Notes: a model not told the origin generated them from the letters alone. A stretch of 64,000 bases of DNA from Rhizobium sp. TH2 (GCF_024707525.1 NZ_CP062231.1:4092001-4156000), one strand, 5' to 3'; shown: positions 8,581 through 17,922, numbered from the stretch's first letter. Numbers and translations are program-made.

Positions 8581-9332
8581 ATCTTTTCGACCTATCGGGT
8601 CGCTGGGCTATCGTGACCGGCGCCAATACCGGCATCGGCCAGGCGATTGCCGTTGGACTGGCGCAAGCTGGCGCGGACATCGTTGGTGTCGGGCGGTCGA
8701 GCATGGACGAGACGGCGGCACGGATCATCGCCGCCGGGCGCAAATTCGTGGCGCTCAAGGCCGACCTCTCCAACAAGGCAGAGGCCAGCGTTGTCATAGA
8801 CCGGGCGATCGCGGCGCATGCCACGCCCGACATTCTCGTCAACAATGCCGGTATCATCCGCCGTGCCGACGCCCTGGATTTCTCGGAAGCCGATTGGGAC
8901 GATGTCATGGACACCAACCTGAAATCGGTTTTCTTCCTGTGTCAGGCATTCGCGAAGGCCGCGATCGCGGCCGGTCGCTCCGCGAAGATCATCAATATTG
9001 CGTCGCTTCTTTCGTTCCAGGGCGGCATCCGTGTGGCTTCCTACACGACGGCGAAGAGTGGTGTTGCCGGGTTGACCAAGCTGATGGCAAATGAATGGGC
9101 AGCGCGGGGCATCAACGTCAACGCCATCGCGCCGGGCTATGTCGAGACCAACAACACCACCGCACTCCGCGCTGACGCGGAACGCAGTGCGGATATACTC
9201 AAGCGAATCCCGGCCGGGCGCTGGGCCAAGGCGGAAGACATGGTAGGCGCTGCCGTCTTCCTCGCGTCGTCGGCCTCGGATTATGTTCATGGCACCATCC
9301 TGCCCGTCGACGGCGGCTGGCTGGCACGTTAG
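8577..9332 (+). CDS. kduD: 2-dehydro-3-deoxy-D-gluconate 5-dehydrogenase
   Basis: Short-chain dehydrogenase that reduces DKII to 2-keto-3-deoxygluconate (KDG). At 251 aa it has the SDR cofactor motif TGANTGIG, NNAGI, the catalytic Ser region and Tyr-x-x-x-Lys in SYTTAKSG, and the KduD-like N-terminus MNLFDLSGRWAIVTG. KDG would next need KDG kinase and KDPG aldolase, neither of which lies in this window. Ends nine bases before the cupin gene. Confidence 0.93.
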   Translation: MNLFDLSGRWAIVTGANTGIGQAIAVGLAQAGADIVGVGRSSMDETAARIIAAGRKFVALKADLSNKAEASVVIDRAIAAHATPDILVNNAGIIRRADALDFSEADWDDVMDTNLKSVFFLCQAFAKAAIAAGRSAKIINIASLLSFQGGIRVASYTTAKSGVAGLTKLMANEWAARGINVNAIAPGYVETNNTTALRADAERSADILKRIPAGRWAKAEDMVGAAVFLASSASDYVHGTILPVDGGWLAR

Positions 9333-9341
9333 GAAAACAGC

Positions 9342-9671
9342 ATGAAGTCCTTCTACAGCCTCCCGGAAGATATCACTTGGACAGAAGTCGCGCCGGGTAA
9401 TCGCCGAGCAGTTCTTTCCGAACGCCCGGAAATGATGCTCGTCGCCTTCAGCTTCGAGCCCGGCGCCGTCGGCGCGCTGCATTCGCACCCGCATACGCAG
9501 GTGAGCTATGTAGCGGAAGGAAGCTTCGACGTCACAGTCGATGGTGTCACCCAGTGTCTCGAAGCAGGCAGCAGCTTCATTGTCGCCCCGAACCTTGTCC
9601 ACGGCGTCGTGGCGCACGAAAAAGGCCTGCTGATCGATACGTTTACGCCCAGGCGTGACGACTTCCTGTAG
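9342..9671 (+). CDS. kdgF: Cupin-domain protein, KdgF-like uronate linearisation enzyme
   Basis: Small cupin of 109 aa. KdgF opens 4,5-unsaturated monouronates to the linear keto form used by KduI. The metal-binding cupin motif is present as LHSHPHTQVSYVAEGSFDV, with a second His in PNLVHGVVA. Length and the sequence FEPGAVGALHSHPH fit KdgF, and the position at the end of a kduI-kduD operon is strong context. The symbol rests on similarity and neighbourhood, since many small cupins look alike. Confidence 0.75.
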   Translation: MKSFYSLPEDITWTEVAPGNRRAVLSERPEMMLVAFSFEPGAVGALHSHPHTQVSYVAEGSFDVTVDGVTQCLEAGSSFIVAPNLVHGVVAHEKGLLIDTFTPRRDDFL

Positions 9672-9772
9672 GCTCTTGACGGCAGACCGTGGACAGACCT
9701 TGGTGTAAGGCCTCATTCAAGGTGCTCAGGTTAGCGGTCATGCTGCGGCCTATCTGACGTGCTGGGCCGGCT

Positions 9773-10006
9773 TCACTGAGCCGAGAATTTCACCGTCACG
9801 CCGCGCTGCCGAAGATATGCCTGCATTAGCTTCCTGCCAGAGCGGTTGTTCTGGACGAGCCTAGCCGGATCGAATACCGCCTCTTTCAAACCCGCCAGCG
9901 TCAACGCTGCCTTGAGAGTCGCGATATGCACGTCGATGTCGGCATTGTCCGCCTGGAGCGATTCATAAATGCGGTTTATTGCTTCTGCTACGGTCGGCTC
10001 GCTCAC
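9773..10006 (-). CDS. Small hypothetical protein
   Basis: 77-aa soluble protein, MSEPTVAEAINRIYESLQAD at its start, not assigned to a family. Predicted mainly helical; the second half is basic (NNRSGRKLMQAYLRQRGVTV). GTG start with AGGAG seven bases upstream, which supports it being real. It stands alone between the uronate operon and the IS91 remnant. The bases 9672-9772 show nothing. Confidence 0.6.
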   Translation of the reverse strand: MSEPTVAEAINRIYESLQADNADIDVHIATLKAALTLAGLKEAVFDPARLVQNNRSGRKLMQAYLRQRGVTVKFSAQ

Positions 10007-10232
10007 TATTGCACTCCTGCTGTTGTTTGCCTGGCGCTTACCACATTTCCTGGATTGACCCTATCGTCGTGATCAACGCCAGCGTCAATGAGTTACGATG
10101 GATTTGTAACATCGCGTCCGCTTTCGGATATGTAGCACCAGAAGCGGACCAGCGGGAAACGTGAAGAGTTTCGGGCGCCGGCAGGCGTACGAAAGTGCCC
10201 CGAGGAAGAAACCCGCGGGCCACAGTCGGAGG

Positions 10233-10941
10233 CTATGGGGATTTCGATCTGCGGCTGATGTCTGCGATGGCGCGACCGCGGCCAGGGAGTGGGGCGATGG
10301 ATGCGGACAGGCCGCTTCGTTGCGCCTCCGCGCGGTTTAGCCGGCTCGTCGCGACCCTGTAGGCGGCGATAATCACCATGAACGCGCATGGGTCGGTTGC
10401 CGGAGGCGGGGCGCCCGCGGCTGAAGTCTGGATCATGCCATGCCTGGTCATGAAGCGGTCTCCCGGTTCGTTGCCATCACATCCGGCGGTCCGCGCGGCT
10501 GCCTCCAGCGTTCGAACACCTCGACGACGATCATTCGTCCGCCGCAGCAGGGGCATGGCGGGCGGAAGTCATCCGGTTCGCCTGGTGTGTCGTCATCGGC
10601 TGGTGCGGCGACGTCCAGGAGTTCGCGGGCGAGCGCCTGATTGGTCTTGCGAGCGGAGCCGGCGAGCAGGCCGTAGTGCCGGATGCGATGGGAGCCGCGC
10701 GGCAAGACATGGAGCAGGAAGCGGCGGTCGCCGTGTCTGGTGAACGCCCGAGGAAGGTCGCCAGGCGTCCGATGTCGCGGAGATAGTTGCGTTGCGTTTC
10801 GCGTGAGAAACGCCGCATGTTCATGTCGTCGATCAACCGCTGGTGCGGGGGGCTGACGGGCGTGTCGAGATGGGGGTGCTGCATGGTCAGGCTCTTGTTG
10901 AAGAAGCCCGTCATGCTCTGCCGTTGCCACACGACGCTCAA
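10233..10941 (-). mobile_element. Decayed IS91-family element
   Basis: Remnant of an IS91-type (rolling-circle) insertion sequence with its accessory tyrosine-recombinase gene. The inner part is the fused pseudogene 10448-10884; the downstream tail to about 10233 is typical non-coding IS sequence with Arg/Ala/Pro-rich frames. No terminal repeats are expected in this family. The true ends were not determined; the right flank may extend toward 11.2 kb. I see no gene in 10007-10232 or in 10942-11369. Confidence 0.6.
10448..10884 (-). pseudogene. Integrase/transposase fusion remnant (IS91 family)
   Basis: From 10884 the frame encodes the N-terminus of the IS91-associated tyrosine recombinase (RRFSRETQRNYLRDIGRLA...FLGRSPDTATA), but after about 10722 it loses similarity. 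From about 10740 an overlapping frame encodes the C-terminal part of the Y2 transposase (RRFLLHVLPRGSHRIRHYG, then CPCCGGRM with a zinc knuckle and VFERWRQPR), ending at 10448. An internal deletion has joined the start of one gene to the end of the other in a different frame, so neither product is functional. Confidence 0.7.
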
Positions 10942-11369
10942 TGCAGGCGCAACGTCCGGCCTGTGCCCTCTACCTCAACCGCAGGCGCCCTCCCGCGCAG
11001 CGGGTTCGTTCGTCGGCCCCATTGCGGACATAGGAGATTGATTGTGATAGACCGCTTCGCGCCCTCCAATCGGACGTTTCAGCGAACTTCTGCTTCATCC
11101 CAAAAGCTGACATTTGAGAGCGCTAAGCTCATGACAACAAATCGACGGATTGAAACGCCGAGGTTTCCAAGCATTTCAGACGACTATGGCGTGAGTCCCA
11201 TCCTCTGCGCCATAAGCTTCTAATCCATTGAGATAGACGAATATTTCGGAAATGTTTTCCGATGCTACGCATTTTCCACGAGAGATTTGTCATCGGGCGC
11301 TTACCACCTGGAGTGCGCTGCGCACTTCATGGAGGCTCATCAGGGATCAATCTTCCGGGCGGTCAACGA

Positions 11370-12149
11370 CTATTCCACCAGCCCGACGATCGGGCCGTAG
11401 CCGCCGTGGCCGGACCAGTCTTCGCGATCCAAAGCCGGCACGTAAGTTCCCGCTCCCCTGCCGCCGTCGAGAAACAGGGCGTTGGAGCACTTCAACTCGT
11501 CACGGAACAGTCTTGCGAAATCATGGAAGTTCACCGGGCCGTCGCTGATCGCAAATCGAACCACGCCACTCTCGCAGATCCCAACGCCACTTCTCCGGGT
11601 TCGGTCCGTTGATCCCGGGATAAAGATAGGGTTGGTTTTGCCATCGATGACAAGCATCGGACCGGACTGGGTCGCGAACGTCGCCTTGCCCCGGCGCTTC
11701 AAATAGGTGTCCATGGGAAGTATTCCCGCGTGTCTGTCTTCCAGGAAGAACACGCCTTTCGGCTTCTTGTAGAAATTCGGAACCGAGCCGGGCGACCCCT
11801 TGATCTCGAACGTGTTGGCCGGCGCCAGTGTCTCGCCATCCGCGACAAAGAGGCCCAAGGGCGAGAAATCATCCTTGTACATCCCGGCATTCATGGCAAA
11901 TGTCAGTGACTTTCCCTCGGCAGCAAGCGCTTCGGCCACATGCGCGAAGGTTCGGTAGGGCTTGCCTTCGGCATCCTTCCAGAACAGCCTGAGATGCGCC
12001 TTCCCGGGATCTGCCGCGCATATGATGTAGTTGACCGCCGCAAAGGTCTGCGCTCTGCATGCAGGCGGCTGCGGTTGTTCGGCGGCCGTGGCTGCGCCGC
12101 CGAATGCCATCGCTGTGGAAAATAGCAGGCCTTTCAGGAACATCTTCAT
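11370..12149 (-). CDS. Secreted phosphodiester glycosidase-like protein (DUF2233/NAGPA domain)
   Basis: 259-aa exported protein with a signal peptide (cleavage after GGAATA, near residue 22). The rest matches the DUF2233/NAGPA-like fold: FAMNAGMYKDD, a GLFVADGE segment, ATQSGPMLV and near the end ALFLDGGRGAGTY, the Asp-Gly-Gly signature of phosphodiester glycosidases. The substrate is unknown; family members act on sugar phosphodiesters or envelope glycans. It lies just downstream of the broken AraC gene on the same strand. No strong ribosome-binding site is visible before the ATG. Confidence 0.8.
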   Translation of the reverse strand: MKMFLKGLLFSTAMAFGGAATAAEQPQPPACRAQTFAAVNYIICAADPGKAHLRLFWKDAEGKPYRTFAHVAEALAAEGKSLTFAMNAGMYKDDFSPLGLFVADGETLAPANTFEIKGSPGSVPNFYKKPKGVFFLEDRHAGILPMDTYLKRRGKATFATQSGPMLVIDGKTNPIFIPGSTDRTRRSGVGICESGVVRFAISDGPVNFHDFARLFRDELKCSNALFLDGGRGAGTYVPALDREDWSGHGGYGPIVGLVE

Positions 12150-12158
12150 GCGGTGCTT

Positions 12159-13017
12159 TTAACCAATCCGCCGCCCCTTCGGCGACGTGCCGTAGTTTTC
12201 GCGATAGCGGCGCGCGAAGTGGGAACGGGAATGATAGCCGGCAGCCTCGGCCGCAGCCACGCTCGATGCACCGGAGGCGATCGCGCTTCGACCCGCCTTC
12301 AGCCTCTCAACCCGCAGGATCTTGCGGAACGACTGATCCTCCGACGCCAGGCGGCGGCGCAGTGTCGAAGCCCCCAGGCCAAGCTGTCGGGCGAGGCGCT
12401 CCACGGTCCAGGCCTCGGACGGCGCGGCGCGGATCGCCCAGGCAACCTCCTCCGCCAGGCTGGTCTCAAAGAGCGGCCGCGCCGCGGCGAGCGGCTGCAT
12501 CAGCGTCAGCACCTCGGCAAGGCGCAACGCCTTCAGCACGTCGCCTGCCGCATCGCTGGCGATCGAGGTGGCGGCATGAACGAGAGCGTCGACCAGATCG
12601 GTGTCGAGAGGAACCGTGAATCCGTGGGTCCCAATTGCGGATTGCTGCCCGATCAACGGCGATATGCCTGGCGGCAGCGACTTCGAGCACCAGGGACTCG
12701 TAGGGCGTATGCTCGGCGGGAATGTTGACGACGTCCATCCGCACCCGGCCGGGAAGCACGAACACAGTACCGGGCTCGAAGACATGAACCGTGTCGCCGA
12801 GCCACACTTCCTTCTGTCCGCGCAGGAGAATGCCGATCAATGGATTGGGTAGCTCAATTGCCTTCAACCGTTCCCGATCGATCGAGCAGTAGGAAAACAA
12901 TCGATTTCCATGCTGATACCACCCGGCAGTCCCCATCGGTGCCAGCATCGGGCGCAGCCGCTCGAGCAGCGTGGTTCCCAGATCTGGGTCATTATTGGTC
13001 CGGTGATGCATGTTCAT
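12159..13017 (-). pseudogene. AraC-family regulator interrupted by a frameshift
   Basis: Two overlapping frames together make one AraC protein. The frame starting at 13017 holds the ligand-binding half (GWYQHGNRLFSYCSIDRERL, PLIGILLRGQKEVW) up to YESLVLEVAAARH. The second frame continues as GFTVPLDTDLVDALVHAATS and carries the full HTH half (SLAEEVAWAIRAAPSEAWTV, LGLGASTLRRRLASE, AGYHSRSHFARRYRENYG) to the stop at 12159. The switch lies within about 12610-12690 and needs a one-base indel. Either a real pseudogene or a sequencing error; all domains are otherwise intact. Faces the secreted metallo-hydrolase gene. Confidence 0.8.
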
Positions 13018-13149
13018 AACCTGAACATAGGCGAGGATCGCCGGATAGAAAATACGCCCGCGAGCGTTTCGGGCTCAAACGCGATCATACCGGTCCCAAG
13101 TCGCGTTTCGAACTCTGGCACAAGCTGGCCTCCATCCAAGGAGACCACA

Positions 13150-13986
13150 ATGAACGCAATGACAACAAACCTTCTCGCCGGCGCAATCCTGATGATGTCG
13201 GGGGCTGCGGCAAATGCCGCGGACGTAGAACTCTGGCGGCTGGATTGCGGAGAGATAGCAGTCGGCGACCTGGCCCTGTTTTCCGACACCTACAATTATT
13301 CGGGCGAGAAGCGGACGTTGACCGACAGCTGCTATCTCATCCGTCATGACAAGGATTACATGCTCTGGGATGCGGGACTTCCCGCAGCATTGATCGGAGC
13401 CAAAGTCGACAAATCCGCAGCCCTCGCGCCAACGCTGGCGGAAGATCTGCCGACACAGCTTGCCAGGATCGGCATCAAGCCAGCGCAGATCAGCCGGCTA
13501 GGCATCAGCCACAATCACTTCGATCATGTCGGGCAGGCATCGACCTTCCCCGGGGCAACACTGATGATCGGGGCTGCGGATCTCGCGCAGTTCAAGGCCG
13601 ATCCCCTGCCCTTCGCCGTCGACCCGGGCTTCATCAAGCCCTGGCTCGATGGCAGCTCGAAAGTCGATCCGATCTCCGGCGATCGCGACGTGTTCGGTGA
13701 CGGATCGGTGGTGATCCTTGCCACGCCGGGACACACGCCCGGCGAAACCAGCCTCCTGGTAAAACTGGCGAAGACGGGGCCGGTGCTGTTGTCAGGCGAT
13801 GTCGCGCATTTCGAGGAGCAATTCGCCAATCACGGCGTGCCAAGCTTTAACCACGATCGCGCCGACACGCTGGCGTCGATGGAAAGGCTGACAGGCATTG
13901 CGAAATCGCTCGATGCGATCCTGATCGTCCAGCACGATGCGGCTGATATTGCGAAACTTCCGGCTTTCCCGAAGAGCGCAAATTGA
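13150..13986 (+). CDS. Secreted MBL-fold hydrolase, AHL-lactonase-like
   Basis: 278-aa metallo-beta-lactamase-fold enzyme with a signal peptide (NLLAGAILMMSGAAANAA, cut near residue 22), so periplasmic. The metal motif is SHNHFDHVG (H-x-H-x-D-H), with TPGHTPGE and SGDVAHF supplying later metal ligands. The order and length fit the AttM/AiiB-type N-acyl-homoserine-lactone hydrolase group, but those are usually cytoplasmic; other lactonase or esterase activities are possible. ATG at 13150 has AGGAGA nine bases before it. Divergent from the frameshifted AraC gene, its likely regulator. Confidence 0.8.
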   Translation: MNAMTTNLLAGAILMMSGAAANAADVELWRLDCGEIAVGDLALFSDTYNYSGEKRTLTDSCYLIRHDKDYMLWDAGLPAALIGAKVDKSAALAPTLAEDLPTQLARIGIKPAQISRLGISHNHFDHVGQASTFPGATLMIGAADLAQFKADPLPFAVDPGFIKPWLDGSSKVDPISGDRDVFGDGSVVILATPGHTPGETSLLVKLAKTGPVLLSGDVAHFEEQFANHGVPSFNHDRADTLASMERLTGIAKSLDAILIVQHDAADIAKLPAFPKSAN

Positions 13987-14062
13987 TGCGGGCATAGCAT
14001 TGCTTGATGCTGAGTGCAGGCGAGACGCGGCCCGTCAACGTGACGGGCCGCCCGTTTACGGA

Positions 14063-14962
14063 CTATTCCATAAGACTCGGAAGCTCGGTCACCAATGTAT
14101 CGATCGCCAGTCGCACTCTCGGCAACATGACCGGTGATCGCGGCCAGACAGCATGCGTTTCGAACGTCACCGAAGGCACCGACGTCAGGACCTGTCGGAG
14201 CCGTCCGGCGGCCACGTCGTTCCGGATCATCCAGCAGGGCAGCCAGGCAAGGCCGAACCCGGCACAGGCGGCGTCCCGGATCGACTCGAGGTCGTCGAGC
14301 CGAAGCCGTGATCGTGGCAGGACGACCCGCCACGGATCGTCCTGCGATGGAAACACCCAAGTGTCGTGGCTATCCCGCTTGCCGTAGACGATGCCCTCAT
14401 GTGTCGGGAGTTCATCCAGATCGCTCGGCTCGCCGTGTTTCTCCAGATAGGCCGGCGCCGCACATACCGTCAGGCGCTGGAAGGCGATCCGCCGGGCCAT
14501 GGTTTCGCTATCGTCCTTGAGGCGGCCGTTGCGAACGGCAAGATCGAGACCATCGGCGCGGAGGTCGGCAACGCGGTCGCTGAATGACAGATCGAGCTCG
14601 AGCGCCGGATGCTTGTCGAGCAGGCCGATGAGCAGCGGCGCGACGCACTGACGGCCGAAGATCACCGGCATCGTCACCCTGAGCTTGCCGCGGACTTCGC
14701 GACGGCCGGATTCAAGCTCGGCCTCCCCCGCCCGGATCTCCTCGACGGCCCGCTGGCATCGTTCGTAGAAGAAGCGCCCTTCCTCGGTGATGTTCTGGCT
14801 GCGCGTAGTGCGGTGAAACAGCCGTACCTTCAGCCGTTCCTCCAGCCGGGCGACCGTCTTGGCGACTGCGGAACGTGTCAGGTTGAGCCTCTTCGCCGCA
14901 GCGGAAAAGCCTCCGGCTTCGACCGTTTCGACATAGACCGCGATGTCTTTCAGGTGCTCCAT
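14063..14962 (-). CDS. LysR-family transcriptional regulator
   Basis: 299-aa LysR regulator. The HTH is at residues 4-60 (VYVETVEAGGFSAAAKRLNL, SAVAKTVARLEERLKVRLFHR), followed by the periplasmic-binding-protein-like effector domain (GKLRVTMPVIFGRQCVAPLL, GFGLAWLPCWMI). It belongs to the subgroup usually found beside oxidoreductases. It is divergent from the zinc-type alcohol dehydrogenase, with 98 bp between start codons, and probably controls it. Confidence 0.9.
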   Translation of the reverse strand: MEHLKDIAVYVETVEAGGFSAAAKRLNLTRSAVAKTVARLEERLKVRLFHRTTRSQNITEEGRFFYERCQRAVEEIRAGEAELESGRREVRGKLRVTMPVIFGRQCVAPLLIGLLDKHPALELDLSFSDRVADLRADGLDLAVRNGRLKDDSETMARRIAFQRLTVCAAPAYLEKHGEPSDLDELPTHEGIVYGKRDSHDTWVFPSQDDPWRVVLPRSRLRLDDLESIRDAACAGFGLAWLPCWMIRNDVAAGRLRQVLTSVPSVTFETHAVWPRSPVMLPRVRLAIDTLVTELPSLME

Positions 14963-15060
14963 ATTGTATCCCCAACGGAACCAGTATGACGAATTTATAG
15001 CGCAACTGCCGATGCATTTTCAACAGTATGCTTCCTTTCATCGAAATGTGAAGGAGCAAC

Positions 15061-16077
15061 ATGATGAGAACGGCACGGCAATGGAGCATGACGGCAATCG
15101 GCCCAAAGGACTTCGAGATTCGGACGGCCGAGGTAGCCGAACCCACCCATGGCGAGGTCCTCGTGCGGACAGAGGCGGTCTCGCTGAACTACCGCGACAA
15201 GCTGGTCCTGGAAAACGGCATGGGCCTGCCGCTTCAATTTCCCGTCGTGCCGGCGTCCGACATGGCGGGCACGGTCGAGGCCGTCGGCCCCGGCGTGACC
15301 CGCTTCAAGCCGGGAGACAAGGTGATTTCCACGTTCATGCCCGGCCGAATCGAAGGCAAGGGGTTGGGCGATGCACGCAACCCGCCCTACAAGACGCTGG
15401 GCGGCTCTTATCCCGGCGTGCTCAGCGAATACGTGACGTTCCCTGCGGACTGGTTCGCCGCAGCGCCAAGGACACTCGATCCGGGTGAGGCCAGCACACT
15501 GCCCTGTGCTGGGCTCACCGCATGGATGGCGCTTGTGGAGAGCGGACATCTCAAACCGGGCGAAAAAGTGCTGATCCAGGGTACCGGCGGTGTCGCGCTC
15601 TTCGCGCTGCAGATTGCCAGGGCCCATGGTGCCGAGACCTTCGTCACTTCATCGAGCGCCGAGAAGCTCGAGCGTGTGCGTTTGCTGGGCGCCAATCATC
15701 TTCTGCCCAGGGATGGCTGGGTGGAGAACCTTCTCGACTTGACCGACGGCTATGGCGCCGATCACGTGCTCGACATTGCGGGCGGTGCAGGCTTCGCGGA
15801 GGCGTTGAACGCCGTCGCCGTGGGCGGCCGTGTGTCGTTGATCGGGGTGTTCGCCGGGCTCGAGATTTCCGGTCCGGCGCCGGCGCTGTTGCTCAAGTCG
15901 CCGGTGGTCCAGGGCATCTCCGTCGGGCATCGACGTGCGCTGGAGGATTTCGTCCGGGCCGTCGATACGATCGGGCTCAAGCCGGTGATCGACAGGCGGT
16001 ATCGTTTTGACGAGGCCGACCATGCACTTGCCCATCTCGATCGCGGCCCCTTCGGCAAGGTCGTGATCGAATTCTGA
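15061..16077 (+). CDS. NAD(P)-dependent alcohol dehydrogenase/quinone oxidoreductase (MDR family)
   Basis: 338-aa medium-chain dehydrogenase. The GroES-like domain has LNYRDKLVLENGMGLPLQFP and ASDMAGTVEAVG; the Rossmann part has VLIQGTGGVALFALQIA and VGGRVSLIGVFAG. The catalytic-zinc Cys/His pair of classical alcohol dehydrogenases is not seen (NYRDK replaces CHTD), so it is more like the zinc-free quinone-oxidoreductase subgroup. Starts ATGATG behind AAGGAG. Divergent LysR neighbour. Substrate unknown. Confidence 0.88.
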   Translation: MMRTARQWSMTAIGPKDFEIRTAEVAEPTHGEVLVRTEAVSLNYRDKLVLENGMGLPLQFPVVPASDMAGTVEAVGPGVTRFKPGDKVISTFMPGRIEGKGLGDARNPPYKTLGGSYPGVLSEYVTFPADWFAAAPRTLDPGEASTLPCAGLTAWMALVESGHLKPGEKVLIQGTGGVALFALQIARAHGAETFVTSSSAEKLERVRLLGANHLLPRDGWVENLLDLTDGYGADHVLDIAGGAGFAEALNAVAVGGRVSLIGVFAGLEISGPAPALLLKSPVVQGISVGHRRALEDFVRAVDTIGLKPVIDRRYRFDEADHALAHLDRGPFGKVVIEF

Positions 16078-16113
16078 TCATGTCCGCATGAGAAAGAGAG
16101 CCTGAAAGCGAAA

Positions 16114-16139
16114 GGTCCGGAAGCAGGACGTTCCGGACC
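16114..16139. terminator. Hairpin after the alcohol dehydrogenase gene
   Basis: Perfect 9-bp inverted repeat GGTCCGGAA / TTCCGGACC with an 8-nt loop, 36 bases after the dehydrogenase stop. No T-run follows, so it may be a weak terminator or an mRNA 3' end. The remaining bases up to minC (16140-16337) would hold the minC promoter, which I could not pin down. Confidence 0.45.
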
Positions 16140-16337
16140 ACTCGCCTTGAAGCGGACTTTTGCGTCGAAAAGTCAGCCCCAGAGATTCAACGAGCTTGGC
16201 CCCTGATGATCCATTCTCGCCAAATAAATCGTGGCGTCACGGTCGCGTCGAAGCGCCAAGACAGCCTCGATCCAGCTTCCGGGAGGAATAATGGCGCTTC
16301 GCTTTGCTGCTCATCAGCCAATGAAAATTTCTCAGCC

Positions 16338-17087
16338 ATGTCAGACGCACTCCCGGACGCTCGTTCCATCCGCATCAAAGGCAAGTCCTTTCTTGCCGTC
16401 GTCCTGACGCCCGAAATGCCTCTCGACCAGTGGCTCGCGGGTCTCGATAACCTCGCGGCGCGTTCGGCGGGCTTCTTTCTCGAACGCCCCGTGGTCCTCG
16501 ATGTCACGGACCTCGCGGTGAGCAAGCTCGAATTCAAGCATCTCCTCGGCGAACTCTCGACCAGAAGCGTCAGGATCATGGGTGTCGAAGGCGCGCGCCC
16601 CTCGATGCTCGAACCCGGCATGCCGCCCATCATGAAGGGCGGCCGTCCCGGCGCGGATATCGAAGTCCATTCCGTGACATCAGCCGTAGAGCCGAAAGCC
16701 GAGCCGCAGATCGAGATAGCGGAGGCAAGCCGCGCACCGGTTGCGGTTCCCGCGTTACAGCAGTCCATCGTGATCAGGCACCCTGTGCGCTCGGGCCAGT
16801 CCATCATCTTCCCCGAAGGCGACGTCACGATCATCGGCTCGGTCGCCTCGGGCGCCGAGGTGATCGCCGGCGGCTCGGTTCACATCTACGGAACCCTTCG
16901 CGGCCGCGCCATTGCCGGCACACTGGGCAACGCGTCGGCCAGCATCTTTTGCCGCAAGCTCGAGGCCGAGCTGCTCTCGATCGACGGCATCTACACCACT
17001 GCCGATCAATTCACCTCGGATCTGCAGGGCCAGGCTGTTCACCTCTGGTTGGACGGCGATGAAATGAAAATTCAGAAAATTGCATAG
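16338..17087 (+). CDS. minC: Septum site-determining protein MinC
   Basis: FtsZ antagonist that blocks polar division. The N-terminal domain carries RIKGKSFLAVVLTPEMPLDQ. The C-terminal beta-helix has the conserved PVRSGQSIIFPEGDVTIIG, GGSVHIYGTLRGRAIAG and IFCRKLEAELLSI. The ATG at 16338 (249 aa) is chosen over in-frame upstream starts because MSDALPDARSIRIKGKSF is the natural N-terminus and the upstream residues look random. It is first of minC-minD-minE, 19 bp before minD. Confidence 0.95.
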   Translation: MSDALPDARSIRIKGKSFLAVVLTPEMPLDQWLAGLDNLAARSAGFFLERPVVLDVTDLAVSKLEFKHLLGELSTRSVRIMGVEGARPSMLEPGMPPIMKGGRPGADIEVHSVTSAVEPKAEPQIEIAEASRAPVAVPALQQSIVIRHPVRSGQSIIFPEGDVTIIGSVASGAEVIAGGSVHIYGTLRGRAIAGTLGNASASIFCRKLEAELLSIDGIYTTADQFTSDLQGQAVHLWLDGDEMKIQKIA

Positions 17088-17106
17088 CAACAACGGAGCG
17101 GACCGG

Positions 17107-17922
17107 ATGGGAAAAGTAGTCGTTGTAACTTCGGGCAAGGGGGGCGTCGGCAAGACGACATCCACCGCTGCGCTCGGTGCCGCCCTCGCCTTGCGCAACG
17201 AGAAGGTCGTGCTCGTCGATTTCGACGTCGGCCTGCGCAATCTCGATCTGATCATGGGTGCGGAACGCCGGGTCGTCTACGATCTCGTCAATGTCATCCA
17301 GGGCGACGCCAAGCTCACCCAGGCACTCATCCGCGACAAGCGGCTGGAAAACCTGTTCCTGCTTCCGGCGTCCCAGACGCGCGACAAGGATGCGCTCACC
17401 GCCGAAGGCGTCGAATGGGTTATCGCCGAACTCAAGCGCTACTTCGACTGGGTGATCTGCGACAGCCCCGCCGGCATCGAGCGCGGCGCGACACTCGCGA
17501 TGCGCCATGCCGACGAGGCCGTGATCGTGACCAATCCGGAAGTCTCATCGGTGCGCGACTCCGACCGCATTATCGGTCTTCTCGATTCGAAGACGATGAA
17601 GGCCGAGCGCGGCGAGCGGATGGAAAAGCACCTGCTGCTGACACGCTACGATGCAGTGCGGGCCGAGCGCGGCGACATGCTCAAGGTCGATGACGTCCTC
17701 GAGATCCTGTCCATTCCGCTGCTGGGCATCATCCCGGAAAGCCCCGAGGTTCTTCGTGCATCGAATGTCGGCGCCCCGGTCACGATCGCGGATTTCAAGA
17801 GCGCACCGGCGCAAGCCTATTTCGACGCGGTTCGCCGGCTTGCGGGCGAAGACGTGCCCATGTCCATCCCGGGAAACAAGACCAGCCTGTTCGGGAAAAT
17901 CTTCGGCCGGAGGGCGGCATGA
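17107..17922 (+). CDS. minD: Septum site-determining protein MinD
   Basis: Membrane-binding ATPase that recruits MinC and oscillates with MinE. It starts [19 protein letters not shown], the deviant Walker A motif with both lysines. [24 protein letters not shown] and the C-terminal amphipathic helix region (GKIFGRRAA) are present. 271 aa, GGAG before the ATG at 17107. It overlaps minE by ATGA. Confidence 0.98.
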   Translation: MGKVVVVTSGKGGVGKTTSTAALGAALALRNEKVVLVDFDVGLRNLDLIMGAERRVVYDLVNVIQGDAKLTQALIRDKRLENLFLLPASQTRDKDALTAEGVEWVIAELKRYFDWVICDSPAGIERGATLAMRHADEAVIVTNPEVSSVRDSDRIIGLLDSKTMKAERGERMEKHLLLTRYDAVRAERGDMLKVDDVLEILSIPLLGIIPESPEVLRASNVGAPVTIADFKSAPAQAYFDAVRRLAGEDVPMSIPGNKTSLFGKIFGRRAA

